Positions 1-12,197 of a DNA stretch of 64,000 nt are shown piece after piece. The position numbers and the translations under genes were made by a program. The first letter of the stretch is position 1. Each line of letters starts with the position of its first letter. The notes under the pieces were generated by a model. It was not told where the DNA came from and searched no databases. It saw nothing but the letters and a program-made list of their open reading frames with translations. This stretch comes from Jackrogersella multiformis (Eukaryota > Ascomycota > Sordariomycetes > Xylariales > Hypoxylaceae), in the NCBI GenBank assembly GCA_902806575.1, contig CADCXD010000005.1:62001-126000 (forward strand), written 5' to 3'.

Positions 1-264
1 TGAGGGTCGCAACAGCCTAGCAATCCCGTCAGCCTCTCTCCCGTCACCTAGTCTACTTGACTATCGGGGTTCACATACGGTAAAGATCATCAGGGCATCT
101 CCGGTGAAGACAAGGTAGGTGATACCAAAGGCGCATAGCCCTAAGCATACAACACTGAGGAGTAGCTGGATAATGCGAACAGCAACAAAGCCCTTAGGAT
201 AAAGAGGAATATGCTCCTTTCCAGGTGCCCGCTGGCTGGAATACTTCGATGACGGTTGCTCCAT
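1..264 (-). CDS. MARVEL-domain-like membrane protein, 5' part only
   Basis: Two exons are visible: 264-79 (62 codons) and 16-1, which runs off the window edge. The intron (78-17, 62 nt) has a GTATGT donor, a CTGAC branch site at 32-28 and a TAG acceptor, and joins in phase 0. The product starts with a polar segment of about 28 residues, then one hydrophobic helix rich in Leu, Val and Ile. After splicing it reads FTAVATL, a phrase I associate with fungal four-helix MARVEL proteins, where the Arg-x-x-Gln-Leu of the first helix is also common. MARVEL proteins sit in the plasma membrane or eisosome-like domains. Only the first helix and the start of the second region can be seen, so the family call is an inference from a short stretch. 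Confidence 0.65.
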
Positions 265-3095
265 CCTGGCAAGCGAAGAAAGGGGGTATTAAAATGTTGT
301 AAAAGACGCTCAAATCATAAAAACGAACGAACAGCAAATAACGATCACAGAAAAGCAGATGGAACGACCACCGGTTTAGAAAGGGGGGGGCTTCATCTCG
401 TTCATATGCATCTACGAGCCCTGTCGACTTTCTGCGGGCTGAGGACACTTACATGCCTAGGTACTTAAGTTGATGTTCGTCTGCTTAGTAGGAACGTTAG
501 TCTGCTTCATGACAAGGGGGGTCAAGGTAGAAATCGAGAGCGGCAGGCAGATTTCTACCAATTAGCTCAGACGAGAGGCCCGGGAGCTGAAAAGCATACC
601 AAAGACCACTCGTACGGTAAATAGGACATCGAGAACAAACTACTCTATCGGACTAGAGTGCCCAAAGTCCCCAGATCAGAACAGGGATAACCACGAATTG
701 GGCTGATGCGTAATGAAGAGGGGATCCGCTCAACGCGCTTATGTATGCGCATAGCTCCTCAGTATCAAGTATACCGAGATGAGGTGCTACGGCTTCACAC
801 TACGCAATGGCAGCCTATCACCACCGAGGCAACAGATGAAATCTGGGTCACATTTTTGCGGCTGAAACTATAGCCAGCCATGTGTTGAGAGATAGAGTGC
901 TTATCCTTGTCAGCTGAGGATAGATCGCCGTGACTACATAGATGACCACCTACCTAGTGTACTTCCCGCAGCAACGCAATGTTACTGTAAAAGATAGCAT
1001 TATACCTATGACTCTCAGGTTTTAGCAGGTAATTTTCTTGGTTGGATGGTCTTCCAAAAGGTACACATGGACGATACATATCAACCGACGGCAGCGAAGC
1101 CTCTTGCTCGGTATGTATAGGTAGTTAGTCAAGACGTTCTTACTCGGAAGGGAAATTGTGTTAGGTCCATTATTATCGGCGACAAAGAGTGCTCCAATAT
1201 TGAGTATAAGCATCGCCCTTCGCAGACAGGCCCGGTAAGTCAAAAGCGATTGGAATAGCTTGTGGCTGAGAAAGCAATTTCGCGAGTCTTTAGAGCTGAA
1301 TATTTTACACAAGCCACTCGTGGTAACGCCCAAGGTGTTTAATTTTGTTTTCAGCCATGTGTACGAAAATGAAGTTGAAGCTGGTGGATGGAGATGTTGT
1401 GTAAGGAGGAAAATATGCCGAAGCCTACGAAAGCGGAAGTAATTTCACAAAACAGTATGAATGCCTATAGAAGGCACTGTATTACTAGCCACGACCAGCT
1501 AATGCAAGCGAAATGACTCTCGATTGGTCTATCGAAACGCCATACATACCGATCATTGGCCCACTGTACCTTTGGGGTTTGATACTTAGCATCGCTGCAG
1601 ATTTTATGCATTAGCTGCTAACTTAGCTACCTTAGCTGCCTAGATAAGTAGGAGTAAGACGGCTCGAGAAACATGCCGCGTTCTAGTGTTGTTTAGGAAA
1701 TCAGACAAGGCCAGCTACATAGTACTGTTACCTTAACAATATTAATAATAATAAAAGGACGAGCCAGATAATCACTCCTTTGCCGCTTTACCCCTTTAAC
1801 CATATACTTTATACTTGGTTCAGCTGATATTTTTATAGTGTCATTTTGCTAACCAACTGAAATAGCAAAGCCTTGTTATCGCCGGCGAGTAGTATCTTAT
1901 TATAGTGTCCTCGAATATTATAATAAATGCAGCAGTAAAACATCAAACTTTCCATCTCAAATACCAGACAGCGAAAAGCAGGAGTTGAAAGGTTAAGTGT
2001 TACCATAGTAAGCCAACGCAAGCAACCACGCGTAATAATAATTCTCATAATTGATATCTCTAAGTTAAAATTCAAAAGGGGCAAGCATAACGACGATATC
2101 GAAATTTTGAAAACGCTACTAGATTGTAACAATATCACGTCGAAATCAAGTAAAGTAGAAATTAACGAAGTTAGAATGCCCTTATAATATGTTAACGATT
2201 TAATTCATTAATTTACCTACCTAGGTAGGTGCCTCCAAGATCTTACTTATGATGGTATTCATAAGCACCTTGTGAATAAGTATAAGAGAACATTACAATG
2301 AGTAGCATGCTTAGGTAGGTAGTTATAGATAGCACAGTAAAAGCTAACAAAGCGCCGCGCGTACTTGCCATAGAAGTTACGTGCTAACAAAGAAGTCATA
2401 ACAGGAAAATTGAGGGAATATGCACTAACACTCAGGTTATTTTAAAGGGGTCTTAGTAGCTATCCCCTATTGAAACCTCTATATTTAATCTCGATCTCAA
2501 TTCAGATAAAAAGGTTCCGATATAAATCACAGATATATCGGTATGATCTACCTGTCATCGCTAAATTATCAAAAACTTCCCCCGAGGATGATTATGACTG
2601 TGACAAGGAAGATCTATCGGGCTTCCTCGTGAAGTACATTCCACGCGAAGTACTTACCTCGTGAAGTCTCACTCCACGATTACACCTGGTGCAAGGAGAA
2701 ACCTTATGAACAGACTATGCGTCTTGGTCTACCCAGCCTTACCTTAGAACCTTCTCACTCGACGTGTACCTACCTAGGTAGTACCTGGGTATCCATGGAT
2801 GTGCGTTCAGGATGAGCCACGTGGAATTTAAACTTCCATAGGGTCAGATCTTAAGTCCAACTCTTTCTGCCCACTCATACACTCGTGAAACTTCCAAGGT
2901 TACTTCCGCACTCCTTCGGCATCATATTCTTTAAATCCCATTTCCCACCCAAAGCATAATCCTGACACTTCTATCGCCAGAAGCAAGATCCATTCTAGGA
3001 TATCCTCTTGGCGAGTTTGCCAGCCCCTTTCCCGAAAGGACCGCCCGCTTATTCATATATCTTATCTCTTTACTCAAAACAAGGTACAAAGTACA
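265..3095. other. Intergenic spacer, no convincing gene
   Basis: About 2.8 kb between the divergent MARVEL-like gene and the Myb-like gene. It holds copies of the CCTAGGTA-type palindrome near 455, 2215-2232 and 2768-2784. Open frames here (for example 101 codons on the minus strand at 1833-2138) have low-complexity or unusual composition and no family I recognise. The 3' end presumably carries the promoter of the Myb-like gene. Confidence 0.6.
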
Positions 3096-3785
3096 ATGTC
3101 TGTCAACACGCCTGAAGACCCTTCCTCGAGTCTATATCCGAGCCCGAAGCCGTTATCTCGTTGGTCCGAGATCGAGGACAACATCCTGAAGCAAGCGGTG
3201 GCACGGCACGGCGTAAGCCACTGGGATGATGTTGCAAAGATGATCTGGACGAAGAAAAGCGCCGAGGAGTGCCGCGCAAGGTGGGCGGAGTTAGTTCCTC
3301 TGCTACACGACGGTATCGCGCGGAGGGAGTACGACCTCGGGCAGCGGCGGCGTAAGAGGAGCATGACAGCTTCGGCGTCGGTGTCGGAAGCACCGCAACG
3401 TCAGGAGGCAGCGCGCTCTCAACTATTACCACCGCCCATCCTAGAAGGACAAATCCAGGAAGTAGAAGATGAGTTCACCCAGTTTACGGCTAGCACTGAG
3501 GCGGATACCAAATCCCAAACCAAGCCACCTCCCCCTGATCATCAAACTCCACCACCACCACCAGCGAGACATCTATCTTCATCCCTCACAGCGGCCCTAG
3601 CCGTACGAACACGTCGGAACACCGAACCGGTAGCTCGACAACCTCAAATGACCGAGAGCTCTGGCGGAGAACAGCGGCAGCGCGAGTGGCTCGCGCCTCA
3701 TCCCCTGATGCCTGGACGATCCCACAGCCGACCTGTGTCGTCTCAGAACACGTCGGCGTCGAGAAACGAGGATGTCACTAGTTAG
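3096..3785 (+). CDS. Small Myb/SANT-domain protein
   Basis: A single uninterrupted frame of 229 codons. Residues about 21 to 67 form one Myb/SANT repeat: the spaced tryptophans are present (RWSEIED, HWDDVAK, RARWAEL), with the helix-turn-helix spacing of a DNA- or histone-binding SANT module. A basic cluster (QRRRKRS) follows at about 83-89 and could be a nuclear signal. The rest is low-complexity: Pro-rich, Ser/Thr-rich and Gln-rich, without further domains. Proteins with one such repeat are common in fungal genomes and mostly uncharacterised; a nuclear, DNA-binding role is inferred from the fold alone. The ATG at 3096 has A at -3 (AGTACAATG) and is the first in frame. It converges on SPA2. 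Confidence 0.72.
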   Translation: MSVNTPEDPSSSLYPSPKPLSRWSEIEDNILKQAVARHGVSHWDDVAKMIWTKKSAEECRARWAELVPLLHDGIARREYDLGQRRRKRSMTASASVSEAPQRQEAARSQLLPPPILEGQIQEVEDEFTQFTASTEADTKSQTKPPPPDHQTPPPPPARHLSSSLTAALAVRTRRNTEPVARQPQMTESSGGEQRQREWLAPHPLMPGRSHSRPVSSQNTSASRNEDVTS

Positions 3786-4793
3786 ACGATATTATATAGA
3801 GCTGACCAGCAACCAATAGGGGAGTAACGTTCCCTACACCACGAATGAGCTTGGCTGCGAGGCTTCTCCTAAACTCGATGATATTGACAACGGTTCGCAA
3901 ATAGATTGATGTAAACCGAACTCGACCTCCTATTATTCGGTTAGCGCACAAGAATATGTGGCAACGGTATAGCAAGATGATAAGGGGTATATCTGGTAGT
4001 TGATATAGACCGACACCACCCGGTGATGACACGAAACATCACGGATACATATCAACAGCGAAAACCTGACTTTACACATAGTCAATTGACCCAGCACCCC
4101 CTTACCAAATCCCTTGAGCAGTGTACGATGTCTATACTACAATATGCTGGCTTTGTTCTCGTCCGTAATCGTCACCTCTTCGCATGACATCACCCCCCAT
4201 CACTCATGCCACAACCCCCCTCCCGCGCGAGAGAAGCCTTTCCGGGTTCTTTCAGAAGACCCCTAAAGCCATCTTGCACGCAAGATTTGTCCATCGTATC
4301 TTTTCCCTCCCGCCGATGTGCTGTTGCCCGTCTATATGTTGCATGAACAAGACGCCAGCATGGTAATAATGATGACGACGAAGAAAAAAAGGAGTAAGAA
4401 GAAAGTATTCCCATCCTGTCATAACCCACTCGATTTTTCCTTGGAAATCCCGAGAATCCGCGTTGCCGATGGTGAGATAATACCCACCGACGTAGACGGG
4501 AACCGATTAATGTTAAGTTTAGGTAGATATGTATGTTTTAGGTGAAACATGTCGTCGTGTCGACTCGGTTTGTCCGTTTAGAATGTTAGATATGTGATAG
4601 GTACAAATCAAGCTGAACACCAACAGCTCCGTACGATCTATCACGGCAGAAAGCCCCCGGGGTATCTGATCGAGACCCGATGCGAAATAATAATAAAGGG
4701 CGCGGAAGCGAAAAATGACGAGTTCAAATTCGGAGGTCAAAAAAAGAGACGTAACGGCGTCGACGTCAACCTCATTCGCTTCGTACACTCCTT
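3786..4793. other. Intergenic spacer between convergent genes
   Basis: About 1 kb containing the 3' ends of the Myb-like gene (+) and SPA2 (-). I see no coding sequence, structured RNA or repeat. One open frame reaches from here (4914) into the SPA2 3' end, but it is an antisense shadow. Confidence 0.6.
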
Positions 4794-7580
4794 CTAGGAG
4801 AAATCGTCTGCGGTCGGCGACATGACGAGACGGTCGACTCGTTGCACGAGCTCTTTGGTCTCGCGCACGATTTCGAAGGCGATGGGCGGCAACGTCTGAG
4901 TCCACATGCGCCATTCCCTGTCGGTATCCCCGAGGCCGCGAGCCGCCAGATCCTTCCCGTGCTCGCCGGCTTCGAGCAGGCGCTGGCGGCAGGCCGACAA
5001 GCGATCGGTCATGTCGCTACCGTTGCCGTACGCCTCGCTCTGCGCGACGACCTTGCCGACCACGTCGGCGATCGAGGTTATCTCGTCGTTGATCTGCTGG
5101 ATGGGCGCGTCGCCACGGATGGAACCGACCAGGCCCTGGATGGTCTGGACCATGATCTCGGTCTGGTCTTCGAGATAGATCTTCAGGTCTTCGTTCTTGA
5201 CGTCCTGCCGCCCAAGGCCGTTAGGGGGGGAAGGTAGATTTCTATTCAGCGCCAGGTAGGTCATCCCGTTCGCGCCGCCGTTATACCGCTCGCTGGATTC
5301 TCTCGGCGAGCTGATGGGGCTGTACGCCGAAGAGTTGGCACTATCACGTATCCCGGCGCGGAGACCTTGAAACGGCGGGGGCGGCACGAGGGGCGACTCT
5401 TGAGATTTCAGGAACGCATCCTGTTGCGTCGTCGTCGTCGTGCGGTTCGAGAAGAACCCGGTCGAATCTACTGGCGTGATCGTGCCGTCGTCGTCGTCCT
5501 CCAGCTCGCCGGCCGGCGTGGCGCGTATCTTGACGGTTCGTAAAAGCTCCACCAAGGCGGCAACTAGGTGAGACGCAGCCGCGTCGAGCAGGGAGACGGG
5601 GGAAATCCCGGCTCCGGAGGCAAAGTTCTTGGAGGCGGTGATCAGGTTGTTGGCGGTGGCCGAGACTCGACTCTTGAGCTTCTGCTGCAGCTGAAGCTGT
5701 TCTCCGTCGTTCGGCTGCGACTCGTCGATGTCCTTGGTGATGCGACGGACGCTGACGATGACCGCTTTCATAGAGTCGATTACCTTGTCCGGGTCGTCGG
5801 TTCGGGCTCTCTGTAGCAATTCGTCGATGGCGATTTGGAATTTGGTGACATGCACATCCTTGACGAGGCCGTCGTCTTCCGTGAAGCCCTTCTCCCGGAC
5901 ATACTTAGCCGCATCTTGGTCGATGGTCAGACCCATCGACGAGGCACGCATGTTGCGGAGCTGAGTTTTCGTGCGGGCGTAACGGTTTCGCCAATCCCGG
6001 ACCTCCTGCTCCAGCTGCTCGACCGTCTTCTCCAGCTCGGACTGCCTCTCCCACGAAGGACTATGCTGCTGCGAGAGCACCTTCATCTCTTCGAGAAACT
6101 GGCGAGCTTCGCGCCGGACGACCTCCGTCACCTTTTGCTGCTCTTCTAGCGCCATACGCAGCTCCTCGTTCTCCCTCGCGACCTCGGAATCTCCCCCGGC
6201 GCCCCTGCTCCTCTTTTGGGCTTCTTCGATCTCTTCCCTCAATTTCCGAGTCTCCATGGCGTTGTCGTCCCTCATCCTGTCGAGTTCGTCCCGCAGCGAG
6301 TCATTAAGGCTTTGCGCTTCGGTCAGCCTGTCTTCGAGTCCCGTCCGCAGATCCTCCCACTCTTTCTTTTCCAGGTTCAACGACGTCGAACGAGACCGCT
6401 CGCCGTCCATCAATCGGGTTAGCTCGTCATCTTTCCTCTTCAGCTGGTCTTCCATGCTGTCAAGCTTGTCTCGCAACTCTCGTACTTGGTTCTGATAATC
6501 ATCGATGAGCTTCTTGTCCACCTAGAAAATGTTAGCCAGCGCTCGCGGCGCTCCGGAAGGGCGCTCGTCGAAACTTACTTCGGACGCGCCACCGCTCGTA
6601 CCAACGCTGCGCTTGCTATCCCGGTTGCCCAGCCTGAAGGCATCGTTCTCGTCATTCGACCCGGCCATATCGTCGTCCTCCTCGACCATCGTGCTCTTGT
6701 TAGGCACGATCATATTGCTTTGGAATTGTCTCGGGAGCGGCCGGTCGAAATTGCCATTCGGAAGGCTGGGCGACGAAGGCACGGGGTAGTCGTTTGCCAT
6801 CCTCGGAGCCGCCGAGCGGATGGAGCTCGCGTCGGACGGCCGCCGCATGCCATTCGGCCCTCGAGGCCCCATAGGAGTGCCCGCCCGGCTCTGAGGCATC
6901 CCCGGATTACTCATGTTACTCATCCGCGGGATCTCGCCGGCGATAAATCGAGGAATGCGCCTTTCCAGCTCGCAGAAGACATCCGTCGCCAGATCTCTAA
7001 ACCTCGGCGAGCCAAGGGTCGATAGCTTCTGGCGTGCTTGGTTACGTTTCGGGTGGAACGTGTCTTCGGGCAATAGGTAGGACGGCGGACCGACGTTGGG
7101 AGGAGCATTGGGCGGCCGCCGGCTATAGGCTTGACGTCGCAGCAGCTCGTCGAATACGTCGGTGGATAGCTCGAGAAACTGAACCGATGACAGACGCAGC
7201 AACTTATCCCTTGCCTTATTAGGGGCCGGGTTCGCTCTGCCATCCTTGGACGTCGAAGATAGATATCTCTTGAGGGCGATGTAATGTTCTCCCAGGACCG
7301 CCTCGGTGCCTTCTTCGCGAATGCTTCTACCGCTCTCGCTTCTGGCGTAGGTGCTGGAGCGTCCGACCGAAGGCGGCGGCGAGGGACCGCCGACGCTCCT
7401 AGGGCCGGGCGGGAAGCCATTCATGTTCCCGTTGGAGCCGTTAGAGTCCGGCGGAGAAACCGGTCCTCGACTATTCGGGTAGGGGCCGTCGTTGTCGATG
7501 TTCTGGTATTTGGAAATGTTCGACCACTCGCTACCAGCGCCTACAGAGACAGGTGAGAGCGGCGCATTTCGAGTGTTCAT
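4794..7580 (-). CDS. SPA2: Polarisome scaffold protein Spa2
   Basis: Two exons: 7580-6579 (334 codons) and 6521-4794, total 909 residues. The intron (6578-6522, 57 nt) has a GTAAGT donor, GCTAAC branch and CTAG acceptor. The N-terminal region is Pro/Ser-rich. Two Spa2-homology (GIT) repeats lie at about residues 121-150 and 180-209, with the shared pattern KARDKLLRLSS...FLELSTDVFDEL and QARQKLSTLGS...FRDLATDVFCEL. A long coiled coil rich in Glu, Arg and Leu covers about 335-530. A conserved C-terminal helical region follows. Spa2 organises the polarisome at hyphal tips and binds formin, Bud6 and MAPK-kinases. An upstream in-frame ATG at 7661 would add 27 residues; I prefer 7580 because it begins the Ser/Pro-rich leader usual for the family, but cannot exclude the longer form. 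Confidence 0.92.
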
Positions 7581-8320
7581 GTTTAGTGCTTGGTATGAGA
7601 GATGGTAAGTCGTCTTTACGGCAAACAACAAAGGAAGGCGGGAAAGAAATGCGCGCGCCACGTAGAATAAGGGGAATTGAGGCGGCGGCAGATGTCTTAA
7701 ACCCCAGCCCAGCTCAGTCTAGTCAAATCTGATCTAATGCAGCTAGCTTCCCCTTTGGTTTCTAACCCGAATTGAAGACCGGCCCTGAATGTAATTTTCT
7801 CTTCTCTCTTGATTGTTGGTCTGCGGCAATCCAGTAATTATCTTCCCCTTTCCCATTCGAAAAGCAATGTTCTGCTGCCAGGGAGAAACCGAGATCGCGC
7901 GATAACGGTTGGACGACAAGACCAGGTCAAGATTGTCTTACAAAGACAACAGGATTGAAGTCGGGTTTGTCGGACAGAACGAATCGCGGCTAACAACTCA
8001 GTGCAATTGTATCACAAGCCTTGGGGTCGAAGTCGGAGTCGGAGTTGGAGTAAGAGTTAGAACAGATGTTACTATCCCCATTCCACGTGCTATAATTGCA
8101 CGATCGAAATAGAAAAGAAATTAAAGAATGAGGCAAGGGGGAGACAGAGCTCTCGACGTGAATGTAGACCAAGGGAAGAAGAAGAAAAAAAAGCAAATCC
8201 TCCGTCGATAAACTTGGGAGAAAGAGAACGTATGTTGTCTGTGGCTGGTGGCGTCTCAAGTTCTCGATAGGGGGGAGAAACGGTGTTCCAAGGAGGATTA
8301 GATTTCTGCAGGTACAATAA

Positions 8321-8343
8321 GTTGCAGGTTGCAGGTTGCAGGC
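8321..8343 (+). repeat. GTTGCAG heptamer tandem repeat
   Basis: Three perfect or near-perfect tandem copies of GTTGCAG plus a partial copy, about 740 nt upstream of the SPA2 start. Short microsatellite; no function implied. Confidence 0.85.
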
Positions 8344-8713
8344 GGATGCAGCAGTCCTATGGTACCCAGGTAGGTAAGTAATGTGCGGAGATGGATGGAA
8401 GAAATGGGTTCGTGGGTGTACGTATTACATCGAGCACGCAAATAAAAAAATAATGGAAGCATGAATGAAACCTCAAAAGGTTGGTTGAAGCAAGGCCGGA
8501 GGGGGACAAGGGGAGACAGGGGGGTTTCTGACCAATTGGGAAAGGGGGCGGAGACGCATTCAGGGCATCTGACTGGGGGAATCGTGCCTGACTAGACAGT
8601 TTTTGATCGTTCTGGCCGTGACTACCTAGGTACCTAGGTACCTCCTAGTTAGACTACCAGGTACCTAGAAGCTAGGTGCCCAGGTGTAGACCACCTTCAG
8701 GCTTTAGGCTTCA

Positions 8714-8737
8714 GGGCTCAGGGCTAAGGGCTCAGGG
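8714..8737 (+). other. G-quadruplex-type motif
   Basis: Four GGG tracts separated by three 4-nt loops (CTCA, CTAA, CTCA), which fits the standard G3-loop pattern for intramolecular quadruplexes. It lies about 1.15 kb upstream of the SPA2 start on the strand opposite to the SPA2 coding strand. Confidence 0.6.
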
Positions 8738-11700
8738 TAACGAACACCCGGATACAGTCAGCGGTTTCCAACTTTTCCCCTTATCATTATCCTTATCTCT
8801 GCCAATTATGAAATTAATATACTACGTACCTAAAGACTAGGTAATAAGTGGTATTGAAATCATAAGCTGTATTTAGCCAATAGGTACAGATATGTCTTAT
8901 AGGCTCTTAACATGAAGCACAAGTTTTATGTGCATAATTATTATGTACTTAGGTAGGTATGAAGAAAACCGTTGAAAGGTAATTTTAGCTTACATAAATA
9001 AGCTTTTCTTAGATCTCTTCGCGTCGATGCGGATGGTGTACTTACGTAGTAGAGCTGGCCGTAGCAGCGTAACTGCCTACCTAGGTAGGTAACAAAAGTA
9101 TTCCTTTTATGCACTCGCAAGGATGATATACTTCCAAGGTTCCAAGGTCCTCCTGAGCGAAGATACATAGTACATCGAATACCAAGAATAAAGAGGATGG
9201 ATTAATTTTTAAGATTAAAAATATACTGCGCCATCCTTTTTTTTAATATTTCGCTCCAGTTCTCTAAACTCGAAATGACTAGTAAGAAATCATCTAGTAA
9301 GGATGTAATAATTCTTATTCGCATTCTAGAAGCCCGACCGTTGACCTTTCGTGGTGTATTCTCATTGTTAAAAATATACTAATACCTACCTAAAGTAAAA
9401 GAAGAAGGGAAAAAGATCGTCGCACGGGGCCTTGCGAGCCTCGACCATCGGTTGCGGGATGGGAAAATCGAGATCAAAAAAAGATCGACAATTCGAATTC
9501 CCAATCTTGCTCTGACCCAATGATAATGATGATACCACTTCATGGGGTTTTCGAGGGGGTCTTCGAAGATGTTAGATTTCCCCATCGGCTACCTAAAGAA
9601 AAGTAGAGCTGGGAGAGGGATTAATCATCCTATCAGCACGATCCGCTCCTGTGAGTGTAGCGGCAACATTCCTTACTAGGTACTTAGTAGCATCAGGTTA
9701 GCTCGACGCGAGTAAGCTCAAGATGGCCAGAAATCGTTTCTCATTGGCTCGTAGTTACTCATAGTCAGCAACGGTTGGCGATACCTATCGAGTTTGAACG
9801 GGTTATGGCTAACCTCCAGGGCTCTCGTCGCGCGCGCTTCGGTGGCAACCGCATTTAAAATTTTACTTTTTTCTATAACGACTAAAAGGGATTAGGACTA
9901 CCCCTATTCCTGTCCGCTGAAAGATTCTGACTCGCTTGAAACACCGAAACGAGTAAATTGCAATTCGATGACTTGGGAAAAGGGGTCTTCACCCGTGTCA
10001 CCAGTCCAGATTCAACATTCTGAGTTTAAGCTATAATAGGTACTTAGGTAATTAGTTGTCTCTTACCTAGGTAGGTTTTGTCTGTAAGTCGGTCTTTTCT
10101 CTAGGCCTTACCAATTATGTTACCAGTCTTTTCACACCGGAGCAAGAGGCTCATTACTGTTTCGGGGACATACAATGTTGTTCATAAATATTATGGTCCC
10201 TGTTAGAACTCTAACTGGCCTCGCGAGGGTATTTAAAAACAGGTCGATGAAGGTCATCCTGAAATTTAAAAACAAATGATTCCTAAGTTAAATAGCCCGT
10301 TTCTTTCTCATTCTCGCACAACACTTAAACGTAATTATGCTTGTATTTCCCCAGGTGTGGTTTATATCTATTTCAACTAATATAATTTCGTTAATACGAG
10401 ATTCAAGTCCCATTCATTAATTAAGACCGATCTTTTCAAGTTTTACTATCTAGATGAACCAAAAGGCAACAGGTGCAATTTCCGCATAATAGGAATTAGT
10501 CTCGACTGGCAATTTGTATGAGCATGGCCAGGAAACATTGCATCGGGTATAACATCCTCTTACATCCCGAAGAGGACTATCTCCATGCCGATGATGACAA
10601 TAACGTTATGTATCTCGTTTTATGGTCTCCTTATGAGGGGCTACGTGGTAGAGAATGACTCCATGTCGCAAGAAACATCAGGGGAATGAAACAATACAGA
10701 CTTGATTCCATAGCAGACTTGGCTCATTAGCATTGACAGGGTCATTGGCGTCAACAAGGCACAGGAAATCACTACCTACGCTAAGGTTTTTCTGGACACA
10801 GTTGGCTCTGCGAGAGAAACTAGAGGAGATTGAGATTAAGAAGTAACAAATTTTGATGGCTTAGAATCGAGTAGCGATATGGACATCGCTACGTACATAC
10901 GATAATCTGCATGTGATAATGAGACGCGAAGAAAAAAAACTTCATACAAGAACGTAGCAAGTCTTAAAAGGCCGATGGGGTGTTTCGTCGAAAGAGACTT
11001 CACCAAGACAGGTTCGATATAACAACTAACACAACGACGTCGACAGGCCGCAGGAAATTGTAAAACTATCATGAACATACGCAGATTTGTGGGTGAGACA
11101 ACATAACAATAAGACATACGATGTAGTAAATAGATGAACAACATAGGTGGAAGGTAAAGGGGCCGTAGAACACTAAATGATGTTATGTTAAAATGGCTTT
11201 TTTAAACATCATATTTCAATATGATTTTTGAATCTCTTATGTTAAAACGGGTGAAATATAGGTTATTATTATGATGATTGTGTTTTATGACCATGCAGAA
11301 TTACTGTTATTACTGTCTAGGGAGATGTATAATAGACAGTATTAATAAATGTTTACCTAGCCAATCTAATATCCTCATCGTAAGTCTTATGCTGCTAAAT
11401 CGCTAAAAAGTTCACACGTCCCTAGCAGCCTATATCGTATGAACAGGTAACTGAAGGATTATAAATACGGACAAGGTACAGGAGTTTCATGTCACCTCTT
11501 AAACAGTTTCTGACGAGTTTGAGTAGGATGAGTTTCTGCGTGAGCTGAATCCTCCTTGGTCCATGTATATTTTGCTCTCTGGTTACCTACCTAGGTAGGT
11601 AGGTAAGCATTCCAGGCAAACTTACATATCTCAATATGTTTCCTAGGAGTGAAGTTACTGTTATCACATCACAGCTATACATACCTACCTGGGTATATTT

Positions 11701-12197
11701 ATTTCATATTCCGAATTTCTTTCGATATTGCGCTTACAATCCACCCACAATTTGATTCCCGGGTTCATTCGAGTAGTAAGCTCTAGATGGTATCTATCAT
11801 GGCGAACTTGGCACGGATGGTTAATAAGGGAGCTGGAGGGAATTAATAAAGCCGCATTTACGATTATAATGACATTACTTCGCATGAGTTACCTAGGTAC
11901 CCATGGAGAGGATATATATTACGACCTCCCAGTTCTGCCACGACCTCTCTAGAGTTACTGGTAGATGAGGACATATAAGGTACCATTAGGATAGGTTCCG
12001 AACAGCACCATATAACCATCTTTCAAGGGGTTTTCTTGTCATAATTTAGCATATAAGATACGGAAATGAGGATTTGTGATTCACATTCCTCGCCCAATTA
12101 CTTAAACGGTGACCAGGTACCCATATGCCCACAGTCGTCCAAAGTTGAAAATTTACTCCGGGGTATCATCGATAAAGAAAATTCACGCAATCGCACC

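Larger units (their letters stand above)
7581..12197. other. Long intergenic spacer (SPA2 promoter side)
   Basis: About 4.6 kb without a gene I can support. The part next to SPA2 contains G-rich stretches (about 8498-8552) on the plus strand, a four-fold GTTGCAG repeat (8321-8343), a compact group of CCTAGGTA palindromes at 8625-8670 and a four-tract G-quadruplex motif at 8714-8737. Further palindromes occur near 9078, 10065, 11588 and 11890. Small open frames (up to 102 codons) show no recognisable features. Confidence 0.6.

Noticed and set aside
1833..2138. 101-codon minus-strand frame
   Set aside because: AT-rich, Ile/Leu/Ser-heavy product without domains, no neighbouring exons; likely chance.
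8690..8740. Possible interstitial telomere
   Set aside because: The unit CTAAGGG/CTCAGGG is not the fungal telomere repeat TTAGGG in tandem, and there are only four tracts.
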